From NCBI GenBank assembly GCA_021014325.1, contig CM037472.1:14307063-14371062 (forward strand): DNA of 64,000 nucleotides. The letters run 5' to 3'. Shown piece after piece: positions 1 to 14,300 of the stretch. Position numbers and translations under genes: made by a program. The notes under the pieces are model-generated. The model had not been told where the DNA came from, ran no database searches, and worked only from the letters and a program-made list of their open reading frames with translations. Origin of the DNA: Plazaster borealis. Taxonomy: Eukaryota; Echinodermata; Asteroidea; Forcipulatida; Labidiasteridae. Every line of letters starts with the position of its first letter. Positions within the stretch are counted from its first letter, which is position 1.

Positions 1-978
1 GGAGGTGCAATAATATTGGTTCAATATAAAAAAGGGCTAAATGATCGCTGCTGGACACTCAATGCATATCATGTTGCCTTATATCTTATCCTCCACTCTG
101 CAACAACTATTTTATTATAGCTTTTTTTGTTTTTTTGTTTTTTGTTGGCACATGGCCTGTCATTGGATCAGTCATCTCCTAGCGGAAGTAGCAGCAACTG
201 CCTATAAACATTCCCTGTGTACATGTTGATATCATCTTTCACCAATTTGCAATTTTTGCATGTGTGTTTATCCCATGCCCAGAATAGATCCCAAGGATAA
301 GTGGGTGTTCAAGTCAGGAGCATCTGTAGAAGGTGACTTGGAACGAGCTCATTTTCAATGAATGTGACCCAGAAAACAAGTATCCCATTCTATGAGTGTG
401 CCAAGTATTGAATTCCAATTCAGCTATACATGTACATGTGCATTACTCACTTGTGTATGTATGTAAACTCAACAATGCCTGACAATAATTGCTATTTGAC
501 ACTAGAGGGCGCTTTACAGCTAGACCTGTAGACCTTCCTTTTTGCAAGGACATAGTTTTTTGCAAGTTTATATCAGCCTTCATTACTCAAACAATAGAGC
601 TAAAATATTCTGAGCAAGTATAAGGAACAACTTTTTTTGTATAATCCAGGCTCTAAAGGTTTCATTCAGGGCCAACTTTTTTCTAATTTAAGACACAGAG
701 CTGTCCAAAATGGCAATCAAAGTTTGTATACTGCATGTAAAAGCAAGGACCCTAATTTTCAATGAGTGCATAGCCAGACAATGTCTGATGTTTGATGCAA
801 GAGGGCGCTGTATCATTAGAGCTTCTTCTGTACAAGATCTTATAAATGACTAGCCATAAGTACAGCTGAGTACACTGTTCCAGTTTGATATAAATCATTG
901 CATTACAGACACAATGTCCTATAATGAGACACAACCTTTCTGCAATCTATTTGCAATCAAGCTTGTATTTTTCTTTAA
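1..978. other. Sequence at window edge, no gene seen
   Basis: Non-coding AT-rich sequence, presumably the intron before the last ALDH6A1 exon(s). No C-terminal ALDH6A1 coding block was found on the minus strand. Contains a CTCF-like word at 499-512. Confidence 0.6.
499..512 (+). promoter_or_regulatory. CTCF-like motif
   Basis: ACACTAGAGGGCGC matches 13 of 14 positions of the CTCF core CCASYAGRKGGCRS. It may be functional, or only a word of an interspersed repeat, since 'agagggcgct' is common in this window (800, 17202, 50888, 57010). Confidence 0.35.
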
Positions 979-1429
979 AGGTAGGGTCATAAATTAGTTT
1001 TTGTCAACGTAATATAAAGTTAAAATTATCAAGAAAGATACAATAAAAGTCACCTGTAAAAGTTTCAGCTAAATACAGTGTCCACTTAATGAGAAAACAG
1101 CAAAAAACTGTCAGCTATTTTTATCAAGAACGTTAAATCCATCCACATTTAGCAAGATGACAGCTGGTACCAAACGCATCTCTGGCCACAGCATTCGCAA
1201 ATAGACACTAAGGAAATTTGAATTTTCAGTCAGCCCTCAGAAATCGGAGAAACGATTCATGCAAAAATCGTTTCAAATGTTTCGGGGTGAAAAATTATTC
1301 AAACCATATTACTTCAAAGGGAATACTTTCTCAAAATAGTTTATACTTTCAACAGCTGTAGTGCTTCGTACCAAGTAATTTTTATGACCATTCATTTTTG
1401 GAGCATTTACCAATCTATTCAGCCTACCT
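979..1429. mobile_element. TTAA-flanked MITE, old copy
   Basis: Begins AGGTAGG after TTAA (975-978) and ends CCTACCT before TTAG, a decayed TTAA. Its right part ('caacagctg...gtaccaagtaa...tttaccaat', 1350-1415) resembles the right end of the MITE at 15734-16106, so both belong to one diverged piggyBac-like family. No coding capacity. Confidence 0.6.
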
Positions 1430-1835
1430 TTAGAGGTGGTATGATACATGATTGATTTTTGGAAGAGTTCACACATTCCCATTTCACAATTTCCAATAAA
1501 TCCACCACACACACAAATCTTTAAAAAAATTAGGTGGTCTTGTTTTCCACAGGACATAAATCTACAGTTTGTCAAGCATTTTGTCTAAGTTCACATTTGG
1601 CAAACAGAAATAAGAGTTGTAGAGAAAAATGTTCTCTAATTTCAGATGGAAATAGTTCTTAAGACAAATGGTACTGATATCAAGTTTACTTTAGTTTATT
1701 GTTCATGGTCATTACTACTCATGATAAATTAAACAGGAAGTAAATTATTCCATGGGTGCAAGTCTACATGATATTATCTTCCCTCCCCTCCCCTCCCTGC
1801 ACACCCTCCTCTTGAACCTTATCACGACATTTTTA

Positions 1836-2031
1836 CAGGGCTCAAATTTCAAGAACATTTCTACACGGCCCAAAGGTACCACCACAGGTCTTGTAGCTCA
1901 GAGCTGTCATGGAAAGTACCTCTTCGGAAAACGTTAGACAGCAGGCTGGACTTGCTTGGTTGCGGGGTTACACACACAATGCTGAAGTTACTGGACTCTG
2001 GCCAATGGTCTAGTGGTTATTTTGAGCCCTG
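1836..2031. mobile_element. MITE with CAGGGCTCAAATTT ends
   Basis: Inverted ends CAGGGCTCAAATTT and TATTTTGAGCCCTG; inside the right end is 'ctggccaatggtctagtgg'. Same family as 54800-55163. Confidence 0.6.
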
Positions 2032-2172
2032 TGTTAAACTGAGAGCATGAAATGTTTGTGTTTGGGCAGTCTTTAATGAAAGATAATTCTTATACTGTTG
2101 CTGCAGTGGAATATTTTCTAAATGCTGATAACCATCCAAACCCCGGCTCAAGTAACCCTCATCTTATCTTAC

Positions 2173-2352
2173 CTGACCAACGTCAATCCTCTCTGTATAC
2201 TGTCTGGCGGTGGCACCGTTGGTGGTGAAGATTGCAGTACCGTTCCCATAAATGTTCTTATTGACCAGATCAATGGCCTCATCAATGGTGTCCACGGTGA
2301 GGACAATCAACACTGGTCCAAAGATTTCCTCTGTGTAGCATTTCATGTTCGT
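2173..2352 (-). CDS. ALDH6A1: ALDH6A1 coding exon 12 (last exon in window)
   Basis: Sixty codons, [14 protein letters not shown] to [14 protein letters not shown] and DVGQ. Acceptor tccacag, donor CAG|gtaaga, so the gene continues. The next family block (VGVNVPIPVPLPMFSF) was not found anywhere in 1-2172. Confidence 0.97.
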
Positions 2353-5300
2353 CTGTGGATGAGGTAGAACGATAACGACATACCTACATTATTTGTCGAT
2401 TTCAAAGTTAAAGTGGTTGGGCCATTCAGTAATATTCACCTGGTCTCCTTGTGATATATTTCATTTGGTATTGTGAAGAAATGAAGAAGGAAAAAAGTCT
2501 TGAACCTCGCTGACTAAAGTTTTCTGGTTTTGCCTAATTCTCATAGATAAAGTACTAGATGGCTAATCCCTCCATGCTATGCATCAGTCGTATCAGTCTA
2601 CAGGTTTGGATGTTGAATTATAATATTTTGAAGGATTAAGGTAGAAATGAAGTTAATTGGGACTTTATAAGGAATATAAGGAATATCTAAAAGTTTGTAG
2701 AAAATATATATTTGAGTTTAAGGGAATATATAAAAGTTCATAAGGATTATATATAAGAATGCATGAAGAATACTCAGGAATTTATAATGAATGTAGACGC
2801 CTTACACTAACGTTACCATTTGCCCGTGGTCTGCCATTTTTGGAGCAAAATGCTTGTGAAGATTGTGAGCATCTAACTGTGCATGCAATGCCTAAAATGC
2901 GTACCGCACATCAACATATTGGTAATTCGACTTCTAAAATGGCGCCAGCAAGATGTATCGTGAAATGACATCAGGTGAATTAGGTCAATACAGGAGTTCA
3001 TATGCAGAGTTCATCACAAATATATGAACCCCTTGCAATGAACATCATACACTGCTACTGGCTGCCCATGGTCTGCCATTTTGGGAGTCACGGTGCGTGT
3101 CTAAACAGAAGGCACGTCACATAAGACAAACACTGCACAGTACACAGGGAATCTGACTCCCAAAATGGCACAACAATGATTTTAAAGCTGGTGATGACGT
3201 CAGGTGAATTGGGTCACTAGGAACTAATAAGCGACGTTTAGAAGTTTATAAGGAATCTACCTGAACATCGGACAGGAGAGTTGGCCCAACAAAGTTTCCT
3301 TTCTCATAGCCGGGTACAGTGACGTTGCGTCCATCCAAGAGCATAGTGGCTCCCTCATCTACTCCAGATTGTACCAGCTCAAGGATGCGGTCCTTGGCTG
3401 CTGGTGATATGACTGGGCCCAAGTCAGTGCCTGGCTGGTCACCTAAAGGTAGCAAGAAAACGCACAATATTTAGTGATCAATTGCATACACCCATCTTGA
3501 TTTCCCCCCTTAAACAAATTGTGAAAATTTAAAAAATAAAGAGACTGCTATGAATTGAGAGTTTAACATGCAGGTATGTTAAAAAGTATCACTGAGTTCA
3601 TATCTAAATGTTTTAGCGGTCAAATGGTTCAATTATATTTATAGTTGTGCAGGGGAATCAATGGTGGATTTTCCAAACAACTGTTTGCTCCTGATCAGAG
3701 TAACAACAACATTAAAGCAATGTGGGAATGAGACTACAGGTATTGGCTATTGCCAGCGTTGTCATGTGAATTTTATCGGTGATTGCTGAGTTTCCTACGG
3801 GTAAACATGAATCCATCCACTCGTACATACATACATGTCAACATTCAAGTGAGTCAAAAACTATTTTTAAGTGACCAAAAAGACAATGTTACAATGATTT
3901 GAATGTTTGCATGGTGGGTAAACAATCTATAGAAGCTAATGTCTGTGGTAATATCATGTTAATATAAATCTGATATATATATTAATAAAAATAATAATAC
4001 TTTAGGAGGCTAATCATCCTTACTTGCTGTTTTGCGAAGGACGCGACTATAATGTGTTTGAGCCGCAGGCTTGCAAGGGCACCTTTGGCAGCCAGCCACA
4101 TCGACCCATATATGACAATGCAGCACAGCCAGAGATCAAAAGTGTTTGAAAAACCCTTGGCATAGGAGAGAACCAACGCACAACTCTACTCACATATGAC
4201 ACCATGTGAAAAATCTCTTTGAGTAGTGGTGGTTCTGAGAAGAACCGGTGGTTTGGAAACTCGACATTTCAATCAGTATGCTCCAATCATCTTCAGGAGG
4301 AAACACATTATGTGTATTTCATTTTTACATAATACACACAACGCATTACGCACAACACATGACAGATACATTGATTTTAAGCCTAAATCTCTATCCTAAA
4401 TCTGCCAAAGTTCTATTCAGGAATTTGTCTGACTTTGTGGGATTTTGGAATGCAGGCCCAAACAAAAACCGCTTATCAGTTGCACAGGCATACCAATCTT
4501 ATCCAAGTCCAAACTTTTGGGTGTTGAGTACCCATTGTGTGGGTATTAGCAGTAGTAGCTAATGACATAATCTATAGAAGGTTTGGGCATTGCGAGGCCT
4601 CATTCTCTGCAATTATGACAAAATTCTATACCTGCATTGACTTTCAGATTCCTGGCTCTTTCCACAAGATCAGGAATCCACTCTTTTGCTTCTCCGACGA
4701 AGACGGCTGTTGAAAGAGCCATGCATCGCTGTCCTGCTGCACCAAAGGCTGCTCCGCAAAGCTTCAAGAAACAATGTGATCAATACTCTTCAGTTACATT
4801 ATACTCTGGTAATACCTACGCATTCAGTTATTTAACCCTCCTACTATTGGCGGCACAAAGAATAGGTCTCATACTTCAAAAACGTAGCTCCGCATATCTT
4901 ACAGGAAAAAAATACTGAGCGCTTTGATACGCCCATAGGGTGTGATAAAGCGCTGTATATGAACTCAGTATTATTATTATTACAACTGTGCACAGAACTA
5001 CTTGTGTACCTGTGTGTATTGTGTAAATGCATTTACCCATGACATCATATTGCAGGATGGCATAGTATATCTATCAATGGCCAGACAGTATGTGGGTTAA
5101 CCTTTACTTTTGATTGCTTTAGGAGAAACATTTATGATTTTTGCTCATTTCAAAAGACCCCCTCAAAATATTATTGAGTACTTTAAATACTTAACTACTA
5201 TTTTTTCATCAATATGCATGTCTTGGAGGAATCTATTCTGAAAGTTTTCAATTGTCAGATTTCTGTTGTAGACTCAATAAATTATTTGAACAATAAAACA

Positions 5301-8300
5301 TGAAAGTTTGCAATTGTCAAATACTGCAGCATAACACACATAATGTCAAACTCCATTAAAACAAAATGCAAATTAATACTGAACTACTATTTTTGATCAT
5401 TACTTATCAACATTTATCAATATGAAAATCAGAATAATTTTTTTTGGAAACTTTACACTGCAGTTAGATCGTCATACCTGGTTGAGGGTGTTTTCCTTGT
5501 TAGCGTCAGGCATGATGACACCATGGTTCTTGGCCCCCATGTTGGCCTGTACCCTCTTGCCATTCTTGCTGCCCCTGTCATGGATGTAGACACCAGCCTG
5601 GTCTGAACCCACAAACGAGATGGCTCGGATGGCGGGATGGTCACAGATGAAGTTCACCGCTGTCAAGACAAACAAATCCCATTTTCTGATATTTTACTTC
5701 AAAATTTTAAGCTTTCCCATTATGTAAAAGGAAATGTCGTGCTGATACTTCTTGTGTAATCTTGTGAAAGTCTTTACATCAAACTGTGGCATGAACAAAG
5801 TCTTTTCTACTTCAGGCAACTAGACACTACTGAAGTTGTTATGCAGAAAACTTGCTTAACAAATTCATTTGGTTAGCAAAAATAAGCAGGGTACCAGTCA
5901 CAAGTAATGTACATCACATTACATTTTGGCTTGAAAGCTGTTTTTGCTAAGCAAGATTTTCCTGTGTGCTTAATAGCTTAAACAAATTGGGTCCTTGGCC
6001 CAATTTTTTTAGAGCTTTTTAAACTCAAAAGATTGCTGAACACATTTCTGCTGAACATAACAAAATTTGCAGGACAGGAAACCTGTCACAAATAGTACAT
6101 ATAATGTGCATTGTTTGTACAATTTTTATGCTTATAAGCAACTCTATAAAACTGGGTCCATGTATAACAAATTATCCTGTGAACAAGATGAATGAAGTCT
6201 CTTCTCAGAACCACATGTCCTCACCAATGAGGTGATTTTACACACACTGCAACCTTCACCATATCATTTGTAAATATCTATACATCTAAGTAATCTCATA
6301 ACTTGTAACAAAGTTGACTTGTCTGTTTACACTGATCCAAGTAGGAACTCACCGTCATGTTGGCCATGGATGACATTTACTACACCATCTGGTATACCAG
6401 CTTGTTTAGCCAAGTCCACAAGGATCATACAAGCTCCTGGGTCCCTCTCAGATGGTTTGATGACATACGTGTTACCACACACTGCCGCTACTGGGAACAT
6501 CTGTCATACAGATAGAGTTACAAGAAGGTGTCAGGCTACAAAATTATAAACAACTTTAGAATGCGGCCGTCAATGATGGGATACACTTGAACGAAGTGGT
6601 GGATCACTTATAAAACACCATTGTCTTGACTACTTTTGTTTTAAATCTTCATCTTCTCAGAGCAGTTATTTCTACCAAAAAGAGATTGCCACGTAGTGTT
6701 CCCAAAAGAAATACCTAAAACAAAATTGGTAAAATCAAAACAAGTCACGTCTACTGACATTGATTTTTAAAAACAGGAATTCTGTTGAACTGCTCTCTGA
6801 CTTAGTAAATCTTTTGCAGATTTATAGTATTTGGGTGCTATTTGAATTGTTTTAATGTGGAGTATGCACCAGGCTTGAGTACTGACTTGTTTGGGGTTTA
6901 AATTTAGATCAAGCTTCCAGAAAGTTTCAGAACTTCACAAAGAAAAGTGAAAGTGAACATTAATTTCAAATATTATTTAAATGTTGATAGAAATACCACT
7001 TACCCACAGTGGGATCATGGCGGGGAAGTTGAATCTGTGGAGGAGACATAGCAATAATAGTCATAGTGCAACACTTCTTATGAAAGGAATGAACAGAATA
7101 TCTTTATTAACCAAATTCATCTGACATCATCACCACAATAAAGTCTTGGTTGTGCCATTTTGGGGGTCAGTTTCCGGGTGTTTTAATATTGGCTACCTAA
7201 TGGAGACTGAAGACAATGGGAACAAAAGGTCTCCACAGAGTCATTCTAAAGAAAGGGATGTTCCACAAAGAATTTTGTGTACCAAGTCTATGACAGGGAC
7301 AAAGGAAAGAACAAAAGAAGTCTCCACAGGGATGCAAAAACTGGAATGTACATGTTTGTGTGTGTTTAACTGTGTGCACATTTTAGGTGACGTGCTCGCG
7401 TTTCCAGGCTCACCAAATCTTAACATGTAATTTTACTCCAAAATGGCAGACCAATGGGCAGACAGCAGCTGCGTTTGACTTCAGAGAAGCCCCTGGGTCT
7501 TAACAAAACAGTTATTAATTCACACTTTGCTAACTCCTTTAAATCTATACCCTGGTTTTTACTTTATTTTAATAGAGTCAACAATGCAATGCCAAACCAA
7601 ACAATATTTGGTATGAAGTCAGGCAGACTATTCTTATCAGGGATCAAAGGTATGGGGTGGATTCAGGAAGGTTTGTATTCCAAATCAAGGTCAGTGAAAC
7701 AGCAGACAACAATGAACGTTGTACTTGGTTAGTGGCAGATTTTGACAAGGGGAGAGAAGCCTTACGGTGTGATTCCTGCACAGACTCCAAGGGGAACTCT
7801 CATGGTGTAAGTGTCCATATCCTTGGCAATACCTGGCAGTGTCTCACCCAGCTGAAGGGATGTGATGTTACATGTGTGCTCAACAACCTCTGTCAAAATT
7901 ATACAGAATAACAGACTTTGTCACCTTGTGCATTCAAGGACATTTCCTGGCAGGCAAGATACTATATACGAGAAATTTTACATGCTGTACCATAATAACA
8001 ATATAAAACCAAGAATTGTAAGCAGCTGAACAACTTTTGAGATGCGCTCCCTTTCTCCATATCAAGGGTTGATACAAATAGTATGGTAGTACAAATAGTA
8101 ATTCAAGATTTGATATTTTCTTCCATTGAGCGGTGTACAAATTGAACCTGTTGGGGCCAATTTCACAAAGAGTTAAGATTGTTCTTAATTGTGTATCAAT
8201 CTCAATTGCTAAGCAAAGTGTGATGTCACAATACAAATCACTATGGTAAATACTGACAACTCATCTTAAGATGAATCTTGGTGCTTTGTGAAATCGACCC

Positions 8301-11300
8301 CTGGATGTCCGGGGCTTTGAGCCTCTTTTGTAAACATGAGATGTCATAGGATATATTTTCTATCGATTGAGTTGTTTACATCAAACTAGTTTTCATCAAA
8401 CTACACAGGATGACAGCCACACACAGCAAAATACATCAATAAATGAAGCACTGAACGCAAACTAAAATATATTTACTGTGTCAATATGATTCTCTGAAAT
8501 TACATCTTTGCTTTTTTTGAAGAGTAGATGCATTCCTAGCCGCTAGTTTTTTATAAACAACACTATTCAAACAACCTGTGAAAAGTTTATGAAATTATGG
8601 TCATGCTTTAGTGAAAACAAAAACAGTTAACGTTTGATAATCTTCATTGATCCTTAAGAGTTAGACTTACGCAGTCCTCTCATGACATCTCCCTCAGCAT
8701 CGATTAATGTCTTGCCTTGTTCTAGTGTGATAGACTTGGCAATTTCACCCTTGGAAAGAGAGATAAAATTGGTTATTGTGTATGTTGTGTCGACCAAAGC
8801 TTAAAATTGTTTCTCTGAACCAAGCAGTTATAATTGCCTCATTAACTTTAACTCTTAGTAACATTTTCCAGCAAGTTTACCAACCATTTAAAACCACTCA
8901 AGTGCATGGGCTGGGTATGTACGTACTAGAGCTACATTGAGGGGCTATCTGTAAGTAGGATCTGTACTTGTGGGCTTTCCTTACATTGTGGGGTCATAAT
9001 GTTTAAAACAGAAAAGATTAAAGCAGAGATGCCAACATTGAATTCCCAAAAAGAGTAGCACCGCCGAGCACTTAAAACTTAAGTTGCAAGTCGGGCATAA
9101 AACTCACCGAGTCGTAAAAAGAGGAAAATTATGACATTTATGATATTAACTAATATTTTCAGCGAAAATCACTTATTGCAAAGCGGCCTGCTCTAGAGGT
9201 CTAACAATTATGAATTGTATTCTCAGTCTTTAAAAAAAGAAAAAAAAAAAGAAAAAAAATTCAACAAAATGCTGTAGTTTCTGTCCCATTGTTTATTCAA
9301 ATGAATAATGCTCACGTTTGCACAGCAAAATAGTAATAAAAAAAAATACGTCACACCACCTGACCACAGCAGCAGGCCAGTCAAGTCTTCAAACGACTTC
9401 AGCAAGAGCAGTTTCGTCAATTGGCCTGTCCAACCAATTCCATTTCCACCCACTGCATTCTTATTTTTATCGACAGTTTTCATCAGATCTTGGCCTCCAT
9501 TGCGATCGATGAAATATTTTCTTGTTGTCACCTTTATTTTAGTTGATCGCTGCAGCGATCGCGATGTTTCAAACAAACTCTACGACGGCGCGCGCTGAAC
9601 TTGCGAATTGCATTTCAGATAAAAGTTATCACAGGGTTTGTTTGCCGCCGCATCCCACAGTCGTGAAGCGTTAAAAAAAACTGCGGAACCAGTCTCTACA
9701 AAAGTGACTGTAGAATGTATGCTGTACAAGGAGCCTTGCGGCTCAGTGTGTGCTCTGTGCTACGCGTGTGTCGGGTAGGCAAATCCTGAGTGCGATAGTT
9801 TATGGGATTGGTACCTCCTAAATAAGCACCAAAACGCGTCTGAATTCAGCGCCGCTCATCGCTTTTAACCACGCGGCAGCAGTCAACATTCGTTATAGTT
9901 TTTTATTTTATAAATACTTTTAGTATTAGTTTTTATCATGATACATTGTTCATAACTACATTTACACTGGGCGGCTTGTTTATCGTATTTAATTGAAGAT
10001 TATCGTAGCGGCGTATTCACGGCTCAAAATCGTATTTTCTACGCCCAAATCGTGTATGTTGGCATCTCTGTTAAAGAAAAGGGGTCATAGTCACAACCTG
10101 TGGAATGCCCACTATGTCCCTCTAATAAGTATGTCTGGTTGCACAACTGCACACAAGGCAGGGTTTTGAAACACTATGTGGACCTACACACGTCCACACA
10201 GTGTTTTCACCAGTGTGTTGGAGAATATGTTTTTTCTTAAGTGCACAGAACAAAGGAATGTTCACAGAGGATACGAACACAAAGCTGTGTGTGTGCATGT
10301 TAGTGTTGTGTAGATGCATTCACCACATGATATCACATTGCAGGCTGGTCTAGTTTATCTATCACGCAAAACTACAGTGGATAATATTAAATGGTCAGAC
10401 TGTACGAGAGCTAACGATAAAATAAAGGGACAACCTGGATCATGGGACACACAATTCATGGACCATGGGACAAGTAATGTTTGTAGGATCATACCAGGTT
10501 TTCTTTGATGAGGTGCTGGTATTTGAACATGATTTGCTGACGTGTCATGATGGTTGTGTCGCTCCATCCAGGGAAGGCTGCCGATGCTGCAGCGACTGCT
10601 GCCTCCATCTCATCTTGGGTGCACTTGGGAACGCGAGTTACCACTTCATTGGTGGCCTGTAATGATAAAATTAACAATAATAAAATACATTTTTCAATAA
10701 AAACTTCTCCAATCAAAGGGCTGATATGAAAAGAACAGTGAGTGAAGTAAATATAAACAATAACAGTAACACGAGTATTAAATGACACTTAAAGTTGATT
10801 ATGAAGGTATCCATGGAAGTTGAAGTGAAAGTGTAGCAGGAAGCTTATTCAAAATTATTTTTTTATTTGTTATATTTTTATATTATTTCAGGCTTTAAAA
10901 ATGTACAAGACAAATTTTAAAAGACAATCACAAAACCAAATGGAAGCCCGAGGATTGCCTAAAAGTGAGCCAGATCCTATCTAACATATATCCTTGCTGG
11001 TAAAGATGGCAGACTTTACACTGTGTGATGTCAAGTGGGAACTATCTATTTGGAAAAGGGATTTGGTTTGGATGGAGTTATGAAAAAAGAAACGAAAGTA
11101 ACTTCTCACCGGGTTATGTACATCAATCCATTCTGTAGCCTTGGATTCTACAAACTCTCCATTGATGAACATCTTAGTTGTGGGCTGAGGGATATGAAGT
11201 ACAATGTATTAATAAATGGAATCAACTCTGATCTGCAAAAGACATTTTATGAAGTAAAGATGTGTTTTCAATTATGCAGACCGGTATAAAATAAAACAAG

Positions 11301-14300
11301 TTTATTCTAATTAGTGTCATGATGGCATTGTTTAGGCCTCGTCTTTTATCGTGTCTTTGAGGTTGTTGTTTTTTAATTCAACAACAACAAAATCAGGCCG
11401 GAATTTCATCTTTGGGAGGGCAAGGCCATTTTCATTTTGCAAAGGGCACTTCCACTGGAAAAACTTTTAAAAAGTCTATGGGAAACATTTGAAGGGGACC
11501 AAGGCCAAGACCAGGGCAACAGAGGCCATGGCCTCCGTTTAATTCCAGGCCTGCAAAATCTCTTCTTTACAATTGATAACATTCATTTCAACTTAATACA
11601 TTTTTCAGAAACATTGGAAATATTGATCTCTCACAATAACGTTTAAATCATTGAGGACATTCCCTTTATAACACAAAAAGACCCTGCTAAAAAAACAACG
11701 CTGTGTATATTGGGCATAAGGCTTATCATCATAGATAAGCGAACATTGCATAATTTTGACTAGTAATAGTATGCTTGCTTCATTTCAATCTAGCTAAAAG
11801 TACAAATTGCAGTTGTTGTGGTTGAATTATCGTTTGATTTATTACCCCGAATGATATACAGTAGAATTCTGACGGTGAGATATGTATAATTCTGTTATTG
11901 TACTTACTGCTCCATGGTGGCAATATCTCCTTAGTGCACCAACAACCTGCAGAAAATGGAAGGAAAGATTAAATCAATTGTAAAGATTGTCCTGTCGTGG
12001 GTGCACAGAATAAAACTTACATGTATTTAAGGAAGAGGATGCAAGAGGGCAGGGTTCGAATCCCGGTCAATTGTGTCCATGGGCAAGACACTTAACCTTA
12101 ACTGCTTCTCATCACCCAGAAATAAATGGGTACCTGAATTGTCCAAATTGAATCAGTGAGTTATTATAACCTGTGTGACCATTTAGCAGTTGGTGCTGCA
12201 TACTCCAAAGGAGTTTAGGGTAAGTCAGGAATGCTTCGGTCCAAAGAACAGAGGTAGTAACAGTATATTAAGGCATTTGATACAAACAGTTTAAAAGTGC
12301 CTAATAAATACCAATTATTATTATTGTTTTTATCATTTAAAAATAGTTTCTTATAATTAGAATATTAAAGTATGAATTTAATAAAGAATGGCAACATGTA
12401 CAGTCATCTTAGTTTGAATTCACATTCATTATAATGGTTGGATTACAATACAAAAGTATTTAATTGTTGATTTGAAGTACTATTTTGAATAATCCTAAAG
12501 ACTACACCACAGCCTCCATGCCCTTGGTGCCAATTACAAATACTTATAACAAATAATTTAATGTAAGTTACATTATTAACGCTGGGAAAAAACACCTTGC
12601 ATCTCAGGCCTGTTTCTGCATGAATGTTGTGCAATAGCTGTACCTTAATTTGTTCATCATGCGGAATTACAACATATAACTTAATCTGAGAGAAACCCAT
12701 TCAGATAAAAGCAGTGATTAATTTCTGATTAGCAGTGGTCAATGGTTGATGTGTGGCATCCACCTTGATTGTTAGCTATTTCTCCATGGTTGCATATAGA
12801 CCATGTGAACTTTGTTTACAATAAGTGTGACCTTGTGCATTCTTTGGGTATTCTGGCAGGCAAGATACTACACAGGTCCTATGGGAAAGTTGACATTTTG
12901 TGTCATAATTTCCACATAAATCCAAGAATTATGAAAGTAAAAGCTGGACAAGTTTTGAGATGTGCCCCCTTTCATCATATCAAAAGTTGATAGGAATTAG
13001 ACAGTGCAATCTCCATAAAATATAAGATTTTATGTTTTATTCCATTAGTCTGTGCCTGCAGGAAGTCCAGGCTCTGTGGCTCTTTTGTAAACATGTGATG
13101 TCACAGGTCACATCGTCTATATGGAAAAGTACAATACTTTAGGTGACATCAAACATTTTGTTTAAAACCATTCTTTCAAACAACCCGCCCCAGAGAAGTC
13201 TCGTTGCAGTGCCTGTAACCAGTGTATTTTCAAACAGTCGTTGATTTGCCTGATAATGCATCAGCAACAAACCTGACACGTGACTAAGCCTGGGCGGATA
13301 CTTCGAATATTCGAATATCCGCGGATAGCTGTTGCTAACCGAAACCAGAGTTACAGTTTTTGAACAATCCGGATATCCACGAGGAGCGCGGATACCTATA
13401 AATAAATCGGATAGTGTAGGTAACACGTTTTATGTTTGGATAACCATTGAAAAATTCACTCGAAAGTGCTGCGGAATGCAGACCACATTGCAATCATGCA
13501 CATGCGACATGCAAGCAATCATGTCTTTCCAAATTCATAGGCTTGTAGTCTTTGTTATCTCGTTACTTTGCGTGCTACAATAAAGCTAAAAATACTAGAG
13601 GGCATTTCAGAACAATGCGATAGCATGAGATTAAATGCCCTCTATTGATTAATTACAGTGCATTACGCAATAAAGGCCTTGATGAAAGACTCTACGTGTC
13701 TGCGCATGCTCGGGAAGACAAGGGTTTTCTCCCGTATTTGCAATAATCATCATCGCTGGTGTGCGCGCTATAACGTATACCGATGTCCGTCGTCACTGAT
13801 CCGCACACAAATTCCATCGACAGCATGGTCTGTGGAGCACAGTTCCTTGAAAATTTAAGCTTGTTTACAAAAATATACGCAACATATGTAGGCTTTATTT
13901 CACAATTTATGATACCCTGGGTGAACCGAAGGATTATTTTACTGTATAAATGTAAGATTTGTTTCTTCTTTATTTTGTTTTGTTTTGTTGTTTTGTGGTT
14001 GTTCGTTTTTTTGCGGGGTGGTTACGCGAAGTCAAAATGCTGTGATAAAGACGCGATGTTTTTGATCACATGCGCGGTTGTGTAAATTAATATTTTTTAC
14101 CCTAAATTTTGTTTCTGAAACGAACGTTTCAGAAACGTTTCAGAAACAGTCACACGTTTACAAAAATAACCGTAAACGCACAGGCTTATTTATATTAGCC
14201 GCGATCATCGGGCGGATGCATGTCACATTCAGTCACCCACAACCACAAAAAAAGCCCACAATCATGTGAAGAAAAAAAGTATATCCAAATATCCGAAGAT

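Noticed and set aside
1..2172. Terminal ALDH6A1 exon inside the window
   Set aside because: No minus-strand sequence here encodes the expected C-terminal blocks; exon 12 has a good donor, so the gene continues beyond the edge.
9223..9598. Opposing ~100-codon open frames in the TIR element
   Set aside because: They mirror each other on low-complexity A/T-rich sequence and show no transposase motif.
12053..12063. tRNA gene suggested by a perfect B box
   Set aside because: No A box or cloverleaf around it; the context is a truncated tRNA-derived SINE.
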